This document shows, piece after piece, positions 26,985 through 37,770 of a stretch of 64,000 nucleotides of DNA. The position numbers were made by a program, and so were the translations under genes. The notes under the pieces were generated by a model. It had not been told where the DNA came from. It was given only the letters and a program-made list of their open reading frames with translations, and did not search any database. This DNA is from Sipunculus nudus. Its lineage: Eukaryota; Annelida; Sipuncula; Golfingiida; Sipunculidae. Where the stretch lies: positions 19,677,839 to 19,741,838 of the forward strand of contig CM049316.1 of the NCBI GenBank assembly GCA_026874595.1, in the 5' to 3' direction. Positions within the stretch are counted from its first letter, which is position 1. Each line of letters begins with the position of its first letter.

Positions 26985-27480
26985 CCACGACGTTCAGCGT
27001 GTTGGCAACTTAACAGTGGCAAGACTTTCATGTGTAACTTGAACACTAACAAATACACAGTACAAAATCGATGCGACATTGTCTACAATGCACTTTAATT
27101 TGCCCTATGGAACGTATGTTCGAACAGCAGAGATATATCATAGGACACGAAGGTCCACGTGTTGACTTTCTGAAAACATGCATGATTTCAGTGCGAATGT
27201 TACCAAGCGGGTTGAGCTGTCTATTGCCTATGGGACACTGCTATCTTCCTCTTAGCAACGATGCCATTCACAGCTGGCCAGGCGGCCTGATATGGCATTT
27301 GGGAGGGAATCGTCAGGAGCCTTGTGACGCCTTGGTATGCAAATATCAGGGATTCACCATACGGACTTTATAGGGCTTTAGTGATAAGAGCTAGAACTGA
27401 GTTACATCGCGTCTATCGGTACATGGAAACACGTTTCATTTGAAGCATTTTAGCAGTAAACATCAATTCACTTAAGCCCA
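26985..27480. other. copy-specific segment of block A, copy 1
   Basis: This interval has no match in the other block A copies. It holds a 100-codon plus-strand frame at 27071-27373 with several cysteines but no signal peptide or recognisable domain. I do not call it a gene. Confidence 0.4.
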
Positions 27481-27640
27481 GGCAGGGCGATCTTTGTATA
27501 TATTAATGAAATGTCGGTAACTGCTTTTCAGAAAAGTTCTTCCACGCCTCTGTGACGGAAGTATGACCTTGTTTAACTGCAAGCTCCGGGCTTTCAATAG
27601 AAAGAAAATTTGAGGAGTCCGGGACGCTGAGGAAAAAAAT

Positions 27641-28717
27641 TTGGGGAGTCCAATCTGCGTCCCAAGCGGAGATGATATACGAGTCCAAGTTTGAGGGGTT
27701 ATGCAAAATTGAATCTTTTTCGTATTTTATGTAAATATCATTTGTAAATATCATTATATGATTAGAATTCGTGTCACAACTGGTGGGTAAGCTTGAGGCA
27801 CACGGTACTAAACTCAGAGATTAGCGATGGCACGCTCAGAATTAGCGTCCGTAAGAGATTTTTTGAGCGTCAGAGAGACTTACCCCCGCGTTGCAGAAAG
27901 CCCTTACTTTAAGCAGTTAGTAAACACGGCAATGTGGGCAAACAGAAAAAATATATAACCTAAAGTAGTTGGTTGCACATGTGCGGAAGTTGAAAGGTCA
28001 CTAGGCCTATGCCACGTGTACATAACGTGTGGAGGGCCCGCCAAAATAAACCAAACACAAAAAGGACATCTGGTTGTGAGTCAGAATAACCAGGGTTTTT
28101 TTTTTTTTTTTTTTTTGCGAATGACATTTTGCGACCAGAAACGTCAAAACTTCTGCACATATGCGACAAATACAGCCTACCATGAATCTATCACTAAATA
28201 AAAATCGTTCAGTTAAACGGTTTATTTGTTGTCAAGGGCGGATTGGGGGGGGGGGCGCAGAGGGCGCCCCACCCCCTTTTTTGACCTAACCAAAAAATAT
28301 GGAGAAAAAACCGGCACGCTTCTAGTTACAATGTATGTCTTGCTTTATAATACATTTAAGCTACCCAAGATTGCACGATTACAACCTTAATTAAAAAAAA
28401 ATGTCTACACCTGTGGGGGGGGGGGGGGGATGCACCCAACCGCTCTCTCCTAACCATCCGCCATCCCAGGACCCCCCCCCCCCTCCCAGGAGCTTCCCCG
28501 CCTCCGCTCTTCAGACCTTGCAATATGAGTCCCCCCCCCCCCCCCGCCCCCATTCTAAATTCGTGTTTACGGCTCTGAGTTATAGGGTTATAATTTTATA
28601 GGCCTATAATGAAGGAGTCTAGTGCCATCACCGCCAATTATTGTATGCATAAGCCTAAAGTCTTAGTCACAATCGTACAATCGCAGGAAAGGTCTACGGC
28701 AGAATATCGGGGAAATT
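27641..28717. other. low-complexity stretch with homopolymers
   Basis: Contains a T run near 28097-28116, a G run near 28243 and G/C runs near 28416, 28479 and 28532. The segment near 28600-28635 (GAGTCTAGTGCCATCACCGCC) matches 45915-45935, so it marks the junction of blocks A and B. No gene seen. Confidence 0.5.
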
Positions 28718-29588
28718 CCTAGGATAGTTGTGTGTGGTTCTTGCGTGATTCAGGGGTTTTGCGACAGAAAACAACTGTCGTAGACTCTTGTCGTAGAATT
28801 TTTAACATGTTCTTATGACTCGTAGGACTTTCCTACGATAGCCAAACGATCGCCGCACGTTCTACAAATGACGGCCCTACCGTTGTAGGTCATTCATTGG
28901 ACTGCCGTGGGTTTGTCTTGAGCTTAAGTTGAATGCATCGCAAAACACATACACGACGGTCTACGACAGAAAATTGCGGACAATTTCTTATGTTCTACGA
29001 CCATCGTTGGGACCTCATACGACCTTCGTAGTAAGAGCGTACTATTAAACCAGTTTTCCCACGAGCGTCGCACAACACATATGTTATATGAGAACGTTAA
29101 CGCTTCTACGAAATTATACTTAAAAAAACAGACTTAAGTCACAAACAACCCACAATTTTGACTCTCTTACGATTTCAGCAGGGCTACGATAGATGGAACC
29201 GTCGTACGTTTGGGAGATTTTTTTTATAATTTCGTGGAAGCTTTCACATATAAAATCTATGTTGTACGATGGTCGCTTGAAAATTGGTCAGGGTTGCTTC
29301 AGTCTAATTGTACATATTCCCTACGGCAGTCGTAAGATAGAATTTTAGTCCTAAGATAAACCCCCATCTCTCACAGGAATATCCTACAACGGTAGAACAT
29401 TCGTAGGACCGTCAAATGTAGATCGTGCGGCAATCGTTGGGTTGCCGTAGGGCCTCACATAACCAAATATTCGTATGAAGGTCGTTTATTCATCTTAACA
29501 TGTTCAAAATTTAATGACAAGGGTCTACGACATTTTTTTCGACACAGAACACCTGTATTTCGTATGACACACACACGACTATCCTAGG
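28718..29588. mobile_element. foldback element with long imperfect inverted repeats
   Basis: Both ends read inward CCTAGGATAGTYGTGTGTG. The arms stay alignable for about 200-300 bp through GTCGTAGAC, AACATGTT, CGATYGCCGCACG and CTACCGTTGTAGG. The element is thus a large imperfect hairpin of about 870 bp. CGTAG or CTACG occurs many times within it on both strands. No coding frame. No certain target-site duplication is visible. Confidence 0.7.
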
Positions 29589-29987
29589 CATATCCAATTT
29601 TCTTTACACTGTAAAAACACATCGGTTAAAATCAACTGAAAAAACAGTTGATTCTAACCGATTCAATAGGTCAAAATAGCCCTAACCTAATTATCAGTTG
29701 ACATAACTGTTTTAAGATCAGTAACAATAACAACTGATAGGATCAGTTAACATTTAACTGATATTTCGGTTGACAGCAACTGATATTTTAGGTTGAATAT
29801 AACTGATTTATTAATAACCTATTTCAATAGGTTATCTTCAAACGGTTAAATTTAACTTATCTCTACAGTTACATGTAAAATATTTAACCGGTGGCTTTCT
29901 GGCTAAAAATATGACAATTTTTGCTAGAAGCGAACGAATACATTTGATTTACTTGATTGGTATATAAATTATATCTTACATTAACCA

Positions 29988-29990
<3 letters not shown>

Positions 29991-30021
<31 letters not shown>
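29991..30021. repeat. (TA)n microsatellite
   Basis: TA tract inside the CACT-ended transposon. Confidence 0.95.
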
Positions 30022-30025
<4 letters not shown>

Positions 30026-30039
30026 TATCAATATCATTT

Positions 30040-30043
<4 letters not shown>

Positions 30044-30099
<56 letters not shown>
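30044..30099. repeat. (TA)n microsatellite
   Basis: Second TA tract, about 20 bp beyond the first. Confidence 0.95.
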
Positions 30100-30100
<1 letters not shown>

Positions 30101-30454
30101 CCTTAAAAAGGATAAGGTCACAAGCAAAACTTAAAACCAAATTTACTAAATGTATCAAGCTAGGCCACCTTTATAATTTTAACAATAGCAAAATCAACCA
30201 CACTAAATTCCACATTCTTCATTTTTATGAAGAAACAACTGCTTCATCAGCAAAGTTTTATTATTTGTTAAAATAAATGTACACAACTTGTTTACATACA
30301 TGATCTATATATGATAAGATGTGGGTATCATATATATTAAGATAAAAGAAAAATGGGAAGTTATATCATATATTGATGTTTCTATATACATGCACTTTAA
30401 AAAATATATGCACACCTTCACACCATCACTCACTATTAGGTAAAAAACTGCAAA

Positions 30455-30720
30455 TGTGGATGGCTTCACACTCGATGTGAATGTGCCCACCTTCACTCCC
30501 CGTAAGATATCAAGAAGAAATGAGGTTGGCTTCACTCAGTATGTGCCTGCCTTCACTCACTGTTGGATATCAACAGCAGATGTGGCTGGCTTCACACTCG
30601 ATGTGAATGTGCCTACCTTCACTCACTATAAGATATCAAGAGGTTTGGTTGGTTTCACTTAGTATGTGCCTGCCTTCACATGCTCTTAGACCTCGACAGT
30701 AAATGTGACTGGCCCCACAC
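30455..30720 (+). repeat. minisatellite inside the transposon
   Basis: About four units of roughly 62-68 bp with GGCTTCACACTCGATGTGAA, TGTGCCTACCTTCACTCACT and AAGATATCAAGA, starting near 30461, 30529, 30588 and 30650. Alternate units are more alike than neighbours (first and third share CACTCGATGTGAATGTG), suggesting a higher-order dimer. Confidence 0.7.
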
Positions 30721-31473
30721 ACAAAATGCATGTTTCAATCTTCATTTGATAACAAAGCTCAGATGACTTCAAGAAGATAATAAATCTGGTCATATCCGTC
30801 AAGAACAACTGTAACCTATTATAGATAATCTTAAAACATTTCACAAACACTGCAACGGGTTATAAATAATCATAAAACATATAATAAATGTAAAGTTTAT
30901 GACAATCAGCTCAGCGCTGGTTTTCTTTTTGCTGGGATTTTTGTTGTTGTTTTTTTTTCATGCGGCATGCGTTTTGGCACTTTGCTTTGGTACTTACACC
31001 ATGACGAATTTCACTACGTGTCTTCAGCTCTTCATACCTAATATCTGGTCTTCTGCGTGTGCCATAGAGTATTCACTAATCCTGAAAATTTAGAACAATA
31101 TTTATTTAGATTAAGTGTGAATCGTTCCATATTTTTTTATATTTCAGTAAAGCAAGTTACCTACGAATCAGTATGTTTATTTAGATGTATATCTTGCCTA
31201 AATGACATGGAAATATGAAACCCATGGGTCATGACGCTCCATAAAATATTATAGTCTATCATTCACACAACTGTTTGTCACATTTTTGGAGAAATGTATT
31301 GCATATTTAAGGAGGATTTGAATATTTTTTTTGCATTAACCTTGATTAAATTTTAAACTTATACCCAAAAATCAGATCCTTAAGGAAACTACAGATTTCT
31401 TCTTTGCAAATATAACACATAATTAATCCCATTGTTGCAACTATTATTGGTGAACTTTCTGAGAAGCAGTTAC

Positions 31474-31582
31474 CTTCAAGTCCCAGTATCTGGTTAAAAA
31501 CTTTGCCCGGAATCCAATGGGTTTCGCAAGTTGCTTTATGAGATCGTCTGTTAGACAAACGCTTCTTCATCAATCCAGTTCC
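31474..31582 (-). other. possible orphan exon inside the transposon
   Basis: On the minus strand a CTTTTTCAG acceptor is followed by 109 bp open in one frame (TGLMKKRLSNRRSHK near its start) and a GTAACT donor. I recognise no domain. It may be captured host sequence, a remnant of a transposase gene, or chance. Confidence 0.2.
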
Positions 31583-32239
31583 CTGAAAAAGTGAGAAATT
31601 GGTTTCACACTTTGGCTATGTTACACCATAATGCTAACTAATATCTACCTCAATACTACAAAGCAGAAACTGCAAACAAGATATGATTGAATCTCAAACG
31701 TCTTATCGAATCCAATAAACATTGGAGAGATCAAAGGAGGCAGGTGAGGCAGCCATAAACGAGATGCATACAATTTGACAAGCTTGTAAAATGTTGAAGG
31801 AAAAAAACAGCAGTACAAACATGAATCTTAAAATAATATGAAAAATATATGTGAATCATTATAGTGCCCAGTGAACTGAGCAATAATTGTGTTGATATTA
31901 TATTATGTCCAGAAGTTAACAAGGGTAATTAAAAGATTTAAGGAGGGGAGTTCATGTGACTTAGAGGGGTCAGTCTTTGTCCAAAAGGAGGGGGTGTCCA
32001 CCGGCATTTTACAGGATAAGTCACGCTGAATCAAGCTTAAATAATATGAACTTGACCAAATGCTCAATTTTCAATCTGCAAAGTCATTAGATGTAATATT
32101 TCTTCAAATATCATACATTTATAGAAGGTTATAGGCTCCATGTTTGTGATTTCAATGGCAGTTGGTAGATGTAACCTGTGGTCATCTTATATTGCCCACA
32201 TGTCAGCAAAATGTCCAAATACGGAGTGTGTATAATAGG

Positions 32240-32255
32240 GGGGGGGGGGGGGGGC
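32240..32255. repeat. poly-G run
   Basis: Run of about 15 G inside the transposon. Confidence 0.9.
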
Positions 32256-32846
32256 TGATGGTGCATGCACACGTGTTTGGATTAGCGAGTCATATATGTC
32301 CAAAGTACACAATATATGTCAATATAAAAACACAAAATATGACACAATTATATATTTCTTAACCTAACCCCTTTTGAATGAGAAATTAAGATCTTTTCAT
32401 AGTCAACCTGCTGAAAATGTTATTCCGCAAGTAATTCATCCCTTCCTTACCAACACTTCGGGATCAAGGGGCCCACAAGCATTTCACCTCTCACTCTGAA
32501 ACTTGTACATACATGTACTTTAAGCTACTCGCATTATTTTATGTAAAATGTTTAAATCCAAAGTAAAAATGAACAAATACTCACCAGGCTTGTACAGTGA
32601 TACGTGTACTTGTGCATGGGTTCCTTCCAAAGACTGTCGCAGGAATGCTCAAACGTCCCGCTAAAATGTGACCTTTGACACAATCGTTGCTGGTTGCAGC
32701 CCCTTCTGGTGTAACATTATCACCATACAAACCGTACTGACTGCACCGGGTAATTTACTTGCTCGGATGTGTGAGATCACAAGTTGACAGCACACTTTGT
32801 ATACGCACACTGCATGTACACAGGGTGTAAATTCCTACCTATTGTC

Positions 32847-32898
<52 letters not shown>
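32847..32898. repeat. (TA)n microsatellite
   Basis: TA tract with one CA interruption, inside the transposon near its right end. Confidence 0.95.
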
Positions 32899-32902
<4 letters not shown>

Positions 32903-33376
32903 AAATGCGATGAACCACAATTATGTAGGATAATTCTGAAAATAAGATTATTAATAAGATCACCCAGGTATTGTGCTTTTGTCATCATTAAGTTGTTTGA
33001 GATTATTAAACATTGATCAGTTCAGTGTAAATAAGATCGACCTACATCTTATACTGGCACAATGAATGATCCACATTTCAACAGTGTATAGCATGTGTAT
33101 TACATTAACTGATATCAACAGTACCCCTGTTAACCGACCAATCAGTTAGAAGCCAACTGATATTTCAGTTAAAATCAACCGATTTCAGTCAACCTATTTA
33201 ATCGGTAACCATTTTAACTGATGTGTTTTAAGAGTGTAGCAGACCTGTTCTACATGAGTTAATGTGCGATGTATGTGACTTAGGCTTTTAATGTGAACAT
33301 CTTGTTAATAATTACTTACCCGCAGAGTGGAGTTGTTGTTATTATCTCTGCAGACCTTCTTGCCCAAACAACCCCG

Positions 33377-33692
33377 TCATCCCCCATATCCCCATCTGTA
33401 CCATCTGCCAAATCCGCCCATCTGTCTGTCCCTGTTGCTCTCCGCCTGTGTTTTATTTAGGAAGGCCTGACACGCCTCTCGACAAGCGGCAGCTCTCGCC
33501 GGGCCAGACATCGTGCAGTTAATACGAACCTTCTGCGGATAGCACGTCGTACCCGCCGGCGTTGTCATGTTGCATACACACCTATTTCCAAATATTACAC
33601 TTAACTTCATTCGGTTCTTCTCTCAATAAAGCTTGTTCGCGTTTCAGGTTTCAAGTCCTATTTCAAGCCCCAAGAATCAGTCAGAGCTGAAT

Positions 33693-33771
<79 letters not shown>

Positions 33772-35229
33772 TACACAAGCGACTAGACCCACTCACTCGA
33801 TGGCGCGTTGGATGGTGAGTTATCTCAACCACTCGATTTTCTATAATTTACGGAGCAGGTCCACTACGGGACAAACAGGAGTGCAGCCTAGTGTGCTACG
33901 ACTGGTCCTGAGTCTAGTACGAGCTTTTTTGAGCTTATTTCGAGTTAGAGCGAGTTCAGCAGGACTTCAGGGGGAAACAGTTGTGGATGACCTAAATTCC
34001 TTGCATAAAAAATCTGCATTGAAAGACTTCATCTTTATACCTCGGCTACAAATAGCCTTCCACCAGAGGTCGTTTCTCCTTAAAAGAATCCCATTCCATT
34101 TGGGTATTATTGGGATGACCAGGACTACTTGCCTCAACTGTCAAACTTTAAATCATTTTTTTTTTTATTTATATGAATCACCTTTTTACATTTCATATGC
34201 CCATGCTTACAAAATATTACAGATTCCGTTTTTACCACGAAAACATCCATGTTATTTTCCTTTATTTGCCATGAAACAATTATTATCCAGCGTATTTTAA
34301 CGGATAGCATTACCCATTTTACTACAATTCAACCTTCGCCGCTGGTGAATTTAGAATCCCAGATGCATTTTGGGATCGAGTTTCCATACCTTAAGCCTCC
34401 TACATTTGTCGTCCAAATTCGCACAGAGTGGGTTATAAATAAAGGGCATACTCCATTGCGAGTTGATCTGACCATAGGCATACTACGATTTGAGCCATGA
34501 AGGATGCAGAACCCGGCATTTTCTTTCAGTAATATATTAAGCTTGTTTTGTTCAATTTACCAAAAGGTTTATTGGAAAAGTGGCGAGGAGGGGGTCGGGG
34601 GGGCTACACCCCCCGAGATATATATGTAGGTCGATATCAAAACCAGTACCTGGTCCGAAATATCTTATATTTTCCCATTCTAAATAATAGAAGTACTTGC
34701 AATTATTTTTAAAAAAAACAATACCAGTATCAACACCATAGTTCTATGTATCGTAATTTGATAAACTGTTATAACCGAGTAATAGGGATGACACACACCC
34801 CAGACCCACAATAATGGTACACCGAACCTGGTTGATACCTGTCATGATGTCCGAAACCGGAATGGAACTCTGCATATGTACATAATACATAGTTAAGTAA
34901 GCAAAAAATTGAGACAATTACCTAAACCAAAAAAAGTAAGAGATAAAAAAAAAAATACAGTTAGCTGAGTAACTGGTGCCTGACCGTGTATATTAAATAT
35001 TTCTCTCATGGTTGAAGCTCCACCGCGTGCACTTAAAATTGGTTTATTTGAAGTGAAAGGTAGCTAGAGACTTGTTTTATCGAAAGCCTTGCAAATTTGG
35101 AAATTACGTAGCATCTGGTCTTGGCCATCGTCTACGGAACCATCCTGATCCAAAGAAACCGTCCGCTTGCGCAGTCAAGACCGCTACTCCAACAAGACAC
35201 ACCAGCAAGACTACCTTGACAGAGGGCAT
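33377..35229 (-). CDS. secreted cysteine-rich peptide, copy 1 (two exons seen, truncated)
   Basis: Exon 1 (35229-35108) encodes a 22-residue signal peptide with a VVLLVCLVGVAVLTAQA core, then a cationic aromatic start, DGFFGSGWFRRRWPRP. A GTAATT donor splits a Thr codon, and exon 2 resumes at 33581 after an AG acceptor in a weak pyrimidine context. Exon 2 carries CVC, TTC, INC and the CREAC helix-like motif, then the stop at 33379-33377. The homologous exon of copy 2 reads on for 19 more codons to a conserved GTAAGT donor, and this copy keeps that donor at 33319. The exon lengths (122 and 262 bp) are identical in both copies, so one nonsense codon is the main lesion. The product would be about 108 residues. 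I do not recognise the family. The features suggest an antimicrobial or other secreted effector, which is inference. Confidence 0.55.
33701..33773. repeat. (TA)n microsatellite
   Basis: TA tract of about 70 bp in intron 1 of peptide copy 1. I see no long TA tract at the matching place in copy 2. Confidence 0.95.
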
Positions 35230-36290
35230 CGTGCGGAATCTTGATGAAAAGATGTTAGAACAAGCCATATAGCAGTCGTATAATGCATAATTATTAGAAG
35301 CAGAGACTAAAATACAGAATGCCAAACTCTTCTCATTTACAGGAGAAGTTTCGGTTACACCCTTCCACCGGATGTCGTTCGACTAAAACAAAACCTCTTT
35401 ATGTTAGGGATTGTGGGATGGCCGGGACCACTTGTCCTAGCGGTCAAACTTGCCCTAGCTTTAGTCAAAGATTAAATAATCAGTCAGCTTCAGCGGCGGA
35501 TCCATAAATTCCAAAGCAGTAGGGCGCTAATAATTGGCTGGTGGCTTCTTAAATGTTTTCTTTTGTTAATTTTTATTAATATATGTATTTCACCATTTTT
35601 TTCCTTAATAGTTTATTATAGATACATGGGTGAGGGTATATAATAAGGTGTTGCTCTATTTTCCCATATTGGGAATTTTTGCAAATATGCAATGTAAAGA
35701 GGACATTTTAAAGCAACTGTTACAGAATATGAGGCTTTTCTGTTCCATAACTACTTCTTTCTTAAATTGTTTTGCGAATGTAATTTCAGGGGTTCTTCGG
35801 TGTTATGTACTAGCAGAGTGTAATAACGGAAAGACTTCATTTCTCGTTATAGAAATATTGGTATGCTATCTATATATGGAGTAAATCACAAAGCTGTTCA
35901 TTAATATTCTCAACATATTAATTAGAAAGTAATGATCAGTGGATAATTTTATAATATAATTGCTAGGAAATAAAAATCTGAAAAATAAAAATTGATCAAG
36001 AATAAATGGGAAAAGAAATAGAGAAAATGAGCGATGTTTTAGCTCAATGGAAAACAATGATTATTCAACATTCAGAACATTAGAAAGAAGTCCCTAATGC
36101 GCCAGTGTTTAATGTAAAATAAACTCACCTCCAGCGACTTCACCCTTTATCCGGCCTCTTCAACTAAAGTCCAATGATTGCAGGAAATATACTGCTGTTT
36201 GAGAGAATGCCTCCTACCAAAATGACTTAACAATAAACCCTTCACTATGTGTTTTATAAAGTATTTAACACGTTCAACGACCCGTGAATA
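35230..36290. other. flank upstream of peptide copy 1
   Basis: The first 280 bp match the region upstream of copy 2 (47611-47800), including the reverse complement of AAGCCATATAGCAG, a possible core-promoter area for the minus-strand gene. In both copies an in-frame ATG lies 39 bases upstream of the chosen start. The rest is AT-rich with no gene seen. Confidence 0.4.
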
Positions 36291-37231
36291 TAATCATTCC
36301 TCAACAGTTTACAGACAAGTTTTCAAGTTTGTTCGGCCACGATACAATACTTTTTATAAGTCTGAGTCTGGTAATTTTCGCATTAAAGAAAACTTTTTTT
36401 TTTAGAATTTCTCAGGGGGACTTTGTCAAAGTGCCATGACCCAGAGACAACTTATATACGATAATGAGAATAAGGATAAAACTTTTCAGTTCCGAAATTA
36501 TATCATAAGCAATCTTTCACGCTTGAAGCGACGATCGTGCGTACACGTCAGTGTCATATGATGCTCAAGTGCAATATGGATTCAGAGGGCTAATGTTCAT
36601 GGTGCTTGGATATCTTTTTTAACCTTTTTAGGACTTCAAGTCATTTTATTTTGCGGTCTAGACTTCCTCCCATGTGCGGACTTGATGACCTTTGTAAAGT
36701 TTTCTCTTTAGTCTGACTATTTTTGATCCCCTCCCCCTCTATACAAAATCCCGGATCCGCCCCTGCAAATGACTCATCGCTTTGCATTAACACAAATAGT
36801 GTTAAATCATTCGCGATATTTGTTGACTCCCTTCATCCTGTAAGGTGACTTCAGTCCTGTCGGTCAATCGGCATCTGTTTTTCCACTATGGAAACCAATA
36901 TATACATATATGACATCACAATGATAACAATGGTATTTAGGTTCGTTTCTGGGTTAAAGGTACATAAACAATTACAATCATAGGTGTGCAATTCGCTATT
37001 AGTTCATTTCGGTTGAATAAAAAATTTTGTTTAATACTGCCCAGAAGACCTGGCGCACCAACCTACGATCTTCAATTCACCAGTTTTATAGTTTGTTTTG
37101 GTTTCCTGTGCGAGTAAACACAGTCCACATGTTTCTCCTTAGCATATGAAGACTTAGTAGCCAGAGGTCATATACTGCTCTTGCGCTAAAACTCTCGAAG
37201 AACCACCGGATGGAAGCCTGAAAAATCTTGA

Positions 37232-37340
37232 TTGGTGAAGTTGTGCGGTAGTAGTTGTACGTTTGTGAAGTTGTACGGTAGTAGGTGTACGGTTGTGAAG
37301 TTGTACGGTAGTAGTTGTACGGTTGTGAGGTTGTACGAGA
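37232..37340 (+). repeat. 30-bp minisatellite
   Basis: Three to four units of TGAAGTTGTACGGTAGTAG followed by TTGTACGGT, with few differences between units. Confidence 0.85.
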
Positions 37341-37361
37341 TGGCGTGCGCGCTATGTTCGT

Positions 37362-37551
37362 TTTGCGCCAATGCTCGCACCAAGGTGCAAGTTGTTTTCA
37401 ACTTTGTTTACAGGTGAAAGCAAACGGTTTATAACGATATATTGCAAGATGCTCCATTGTTTTGCGCCAATGCTCACACCAAGGTGCAAGTTTTTTTCCC
37501 ACTTTTTTGTACAGGTGTAAGCAAACGGTTTATAACGAAATGTTGCAAGAT
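37362..37551 (+). repeat. tandem duplication of about 94 bp
   Basis: Two adjacent copies containing TTTGCGCCAATGCTC, CACCAAGGTGCAAGTT, TACAGGTG and AGCAAACGGTTTATAACG, differing by several substitutions. Confidence 0.8.
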
Positions 37552-37659
37552 ACGTCAGGTATAGTTCACATACCTAGTATGTGATAGGTTCCTTTTTTCC
37601 AGTAGGCCGCTAATGTTCATATAATCTTAAGGTTACATGTACTTCATGATTTTCCCATC

Positions 37660-37674
37660 ATAAATGAAATTTCA
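37660..37674. repeat. left target-site duplication of the LINE
   Basis: ATAAATGAAATTTCA, repeated exactly at 43742-43756 after the LINE tail. The first bases overlap the AAATA-type tail in the right copy, so the safe core is ATGAAATTTCA. Confidence 0.8.
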
Positions 37675-37770
37675 TACTTCCGGTTGACATGTCGAGGTGA
37701 TAGGACGGGAGTGTGAGGTCTCCGGAAAGAATTACATAAAAAAGTGAAAAGACCGAGATGATATAGTGTT

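Larger units (their letters stand above)
23838..27640. repeat. duplicated block A, copy 1
   Basis: Collinear with about 59990-64000. Shared landmarks include the GATATTGCCAAGG region, TCTAATATTCTTG, the GGACAAAACCAGAACAAATC region, paired (TA)n tracts, a minisatellite and GCTTTCAATAG near 27590. It also matches 44131-45935 over the minisatellite part. Homology breaks at about 26985 and returns at about 27480; the missing interval is where the other copies carry exon 3 of the cysteine-rich peptide gene. No intact gene is seen in this copy. Confidence 0.7.
29605..33238. mobile_element. non-autonomous DNA transposon with CACT termini
   Basis: Ends are inverted: TACACTGTAAAAACACATC on the left and, reverse-complemented, TACACTCTTAAAACACATC on the right, each followed by RGTTAAAAT. 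If the outer TA is the target duplication the element is 29607-33236. Beyond each TIR are 150-250 bp packed with short motifs AACTGAT, ATCAGTTG, AACCGATT and ATCGGTTA in both orientations, like the subterminal transposase-binding repeats of CACTA-type elements. The interior has (TA)n tracts, a minisatellite and no transposase frame. CACT ends fit the CACTA/Mirage/Chapaev group, but a TA duplication leaves this open. Confidence 0.72.
33250..36935. repeat. duplicated block B, copy 1
   Basis: Collinear with about 46020-50400. It includes both visible exons of the peptide gene, the intron segment with GGTGAGTTATC and CTACGACTGGT, and the 36300-36935 part (TCAAGTTTGTTCGGCCA). Homology resumes at about 43868-44100 after an insertion of about 6.9 kb that contains the LINE. 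Confidence 0.75.
36936..37659. other. segment between block B and the LINE
   Basis: No gene seen. It contains a minisatellite near 37232-37335 and a roughly 94-bp tandem duplication near 37362-37551, both listed separately. It is absent from block B copy 2, so it arrived with or before the LINE insertion. Confidence 0.5.

Noticed and set aside
27071-27373. 100-codon plus-strand frame with several Cys
   Set aside because: No signal peptide, no recognisable domain and no counterpart in the other block A copies.
33800-34300. 166-codon plus-strand frame
   Set aside because: It lies in intron 1 of the minus-strand peptide gene, is not kept open in block B copy 2 and has no motif.
35319-35507. 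Plus-strand frame with CGMAGTTCPSGQTC
   Set aside because: A similar phrase occurs near 47765, but it is part of a non-coding repeat also present twice per block with stops; too little to call a gene.
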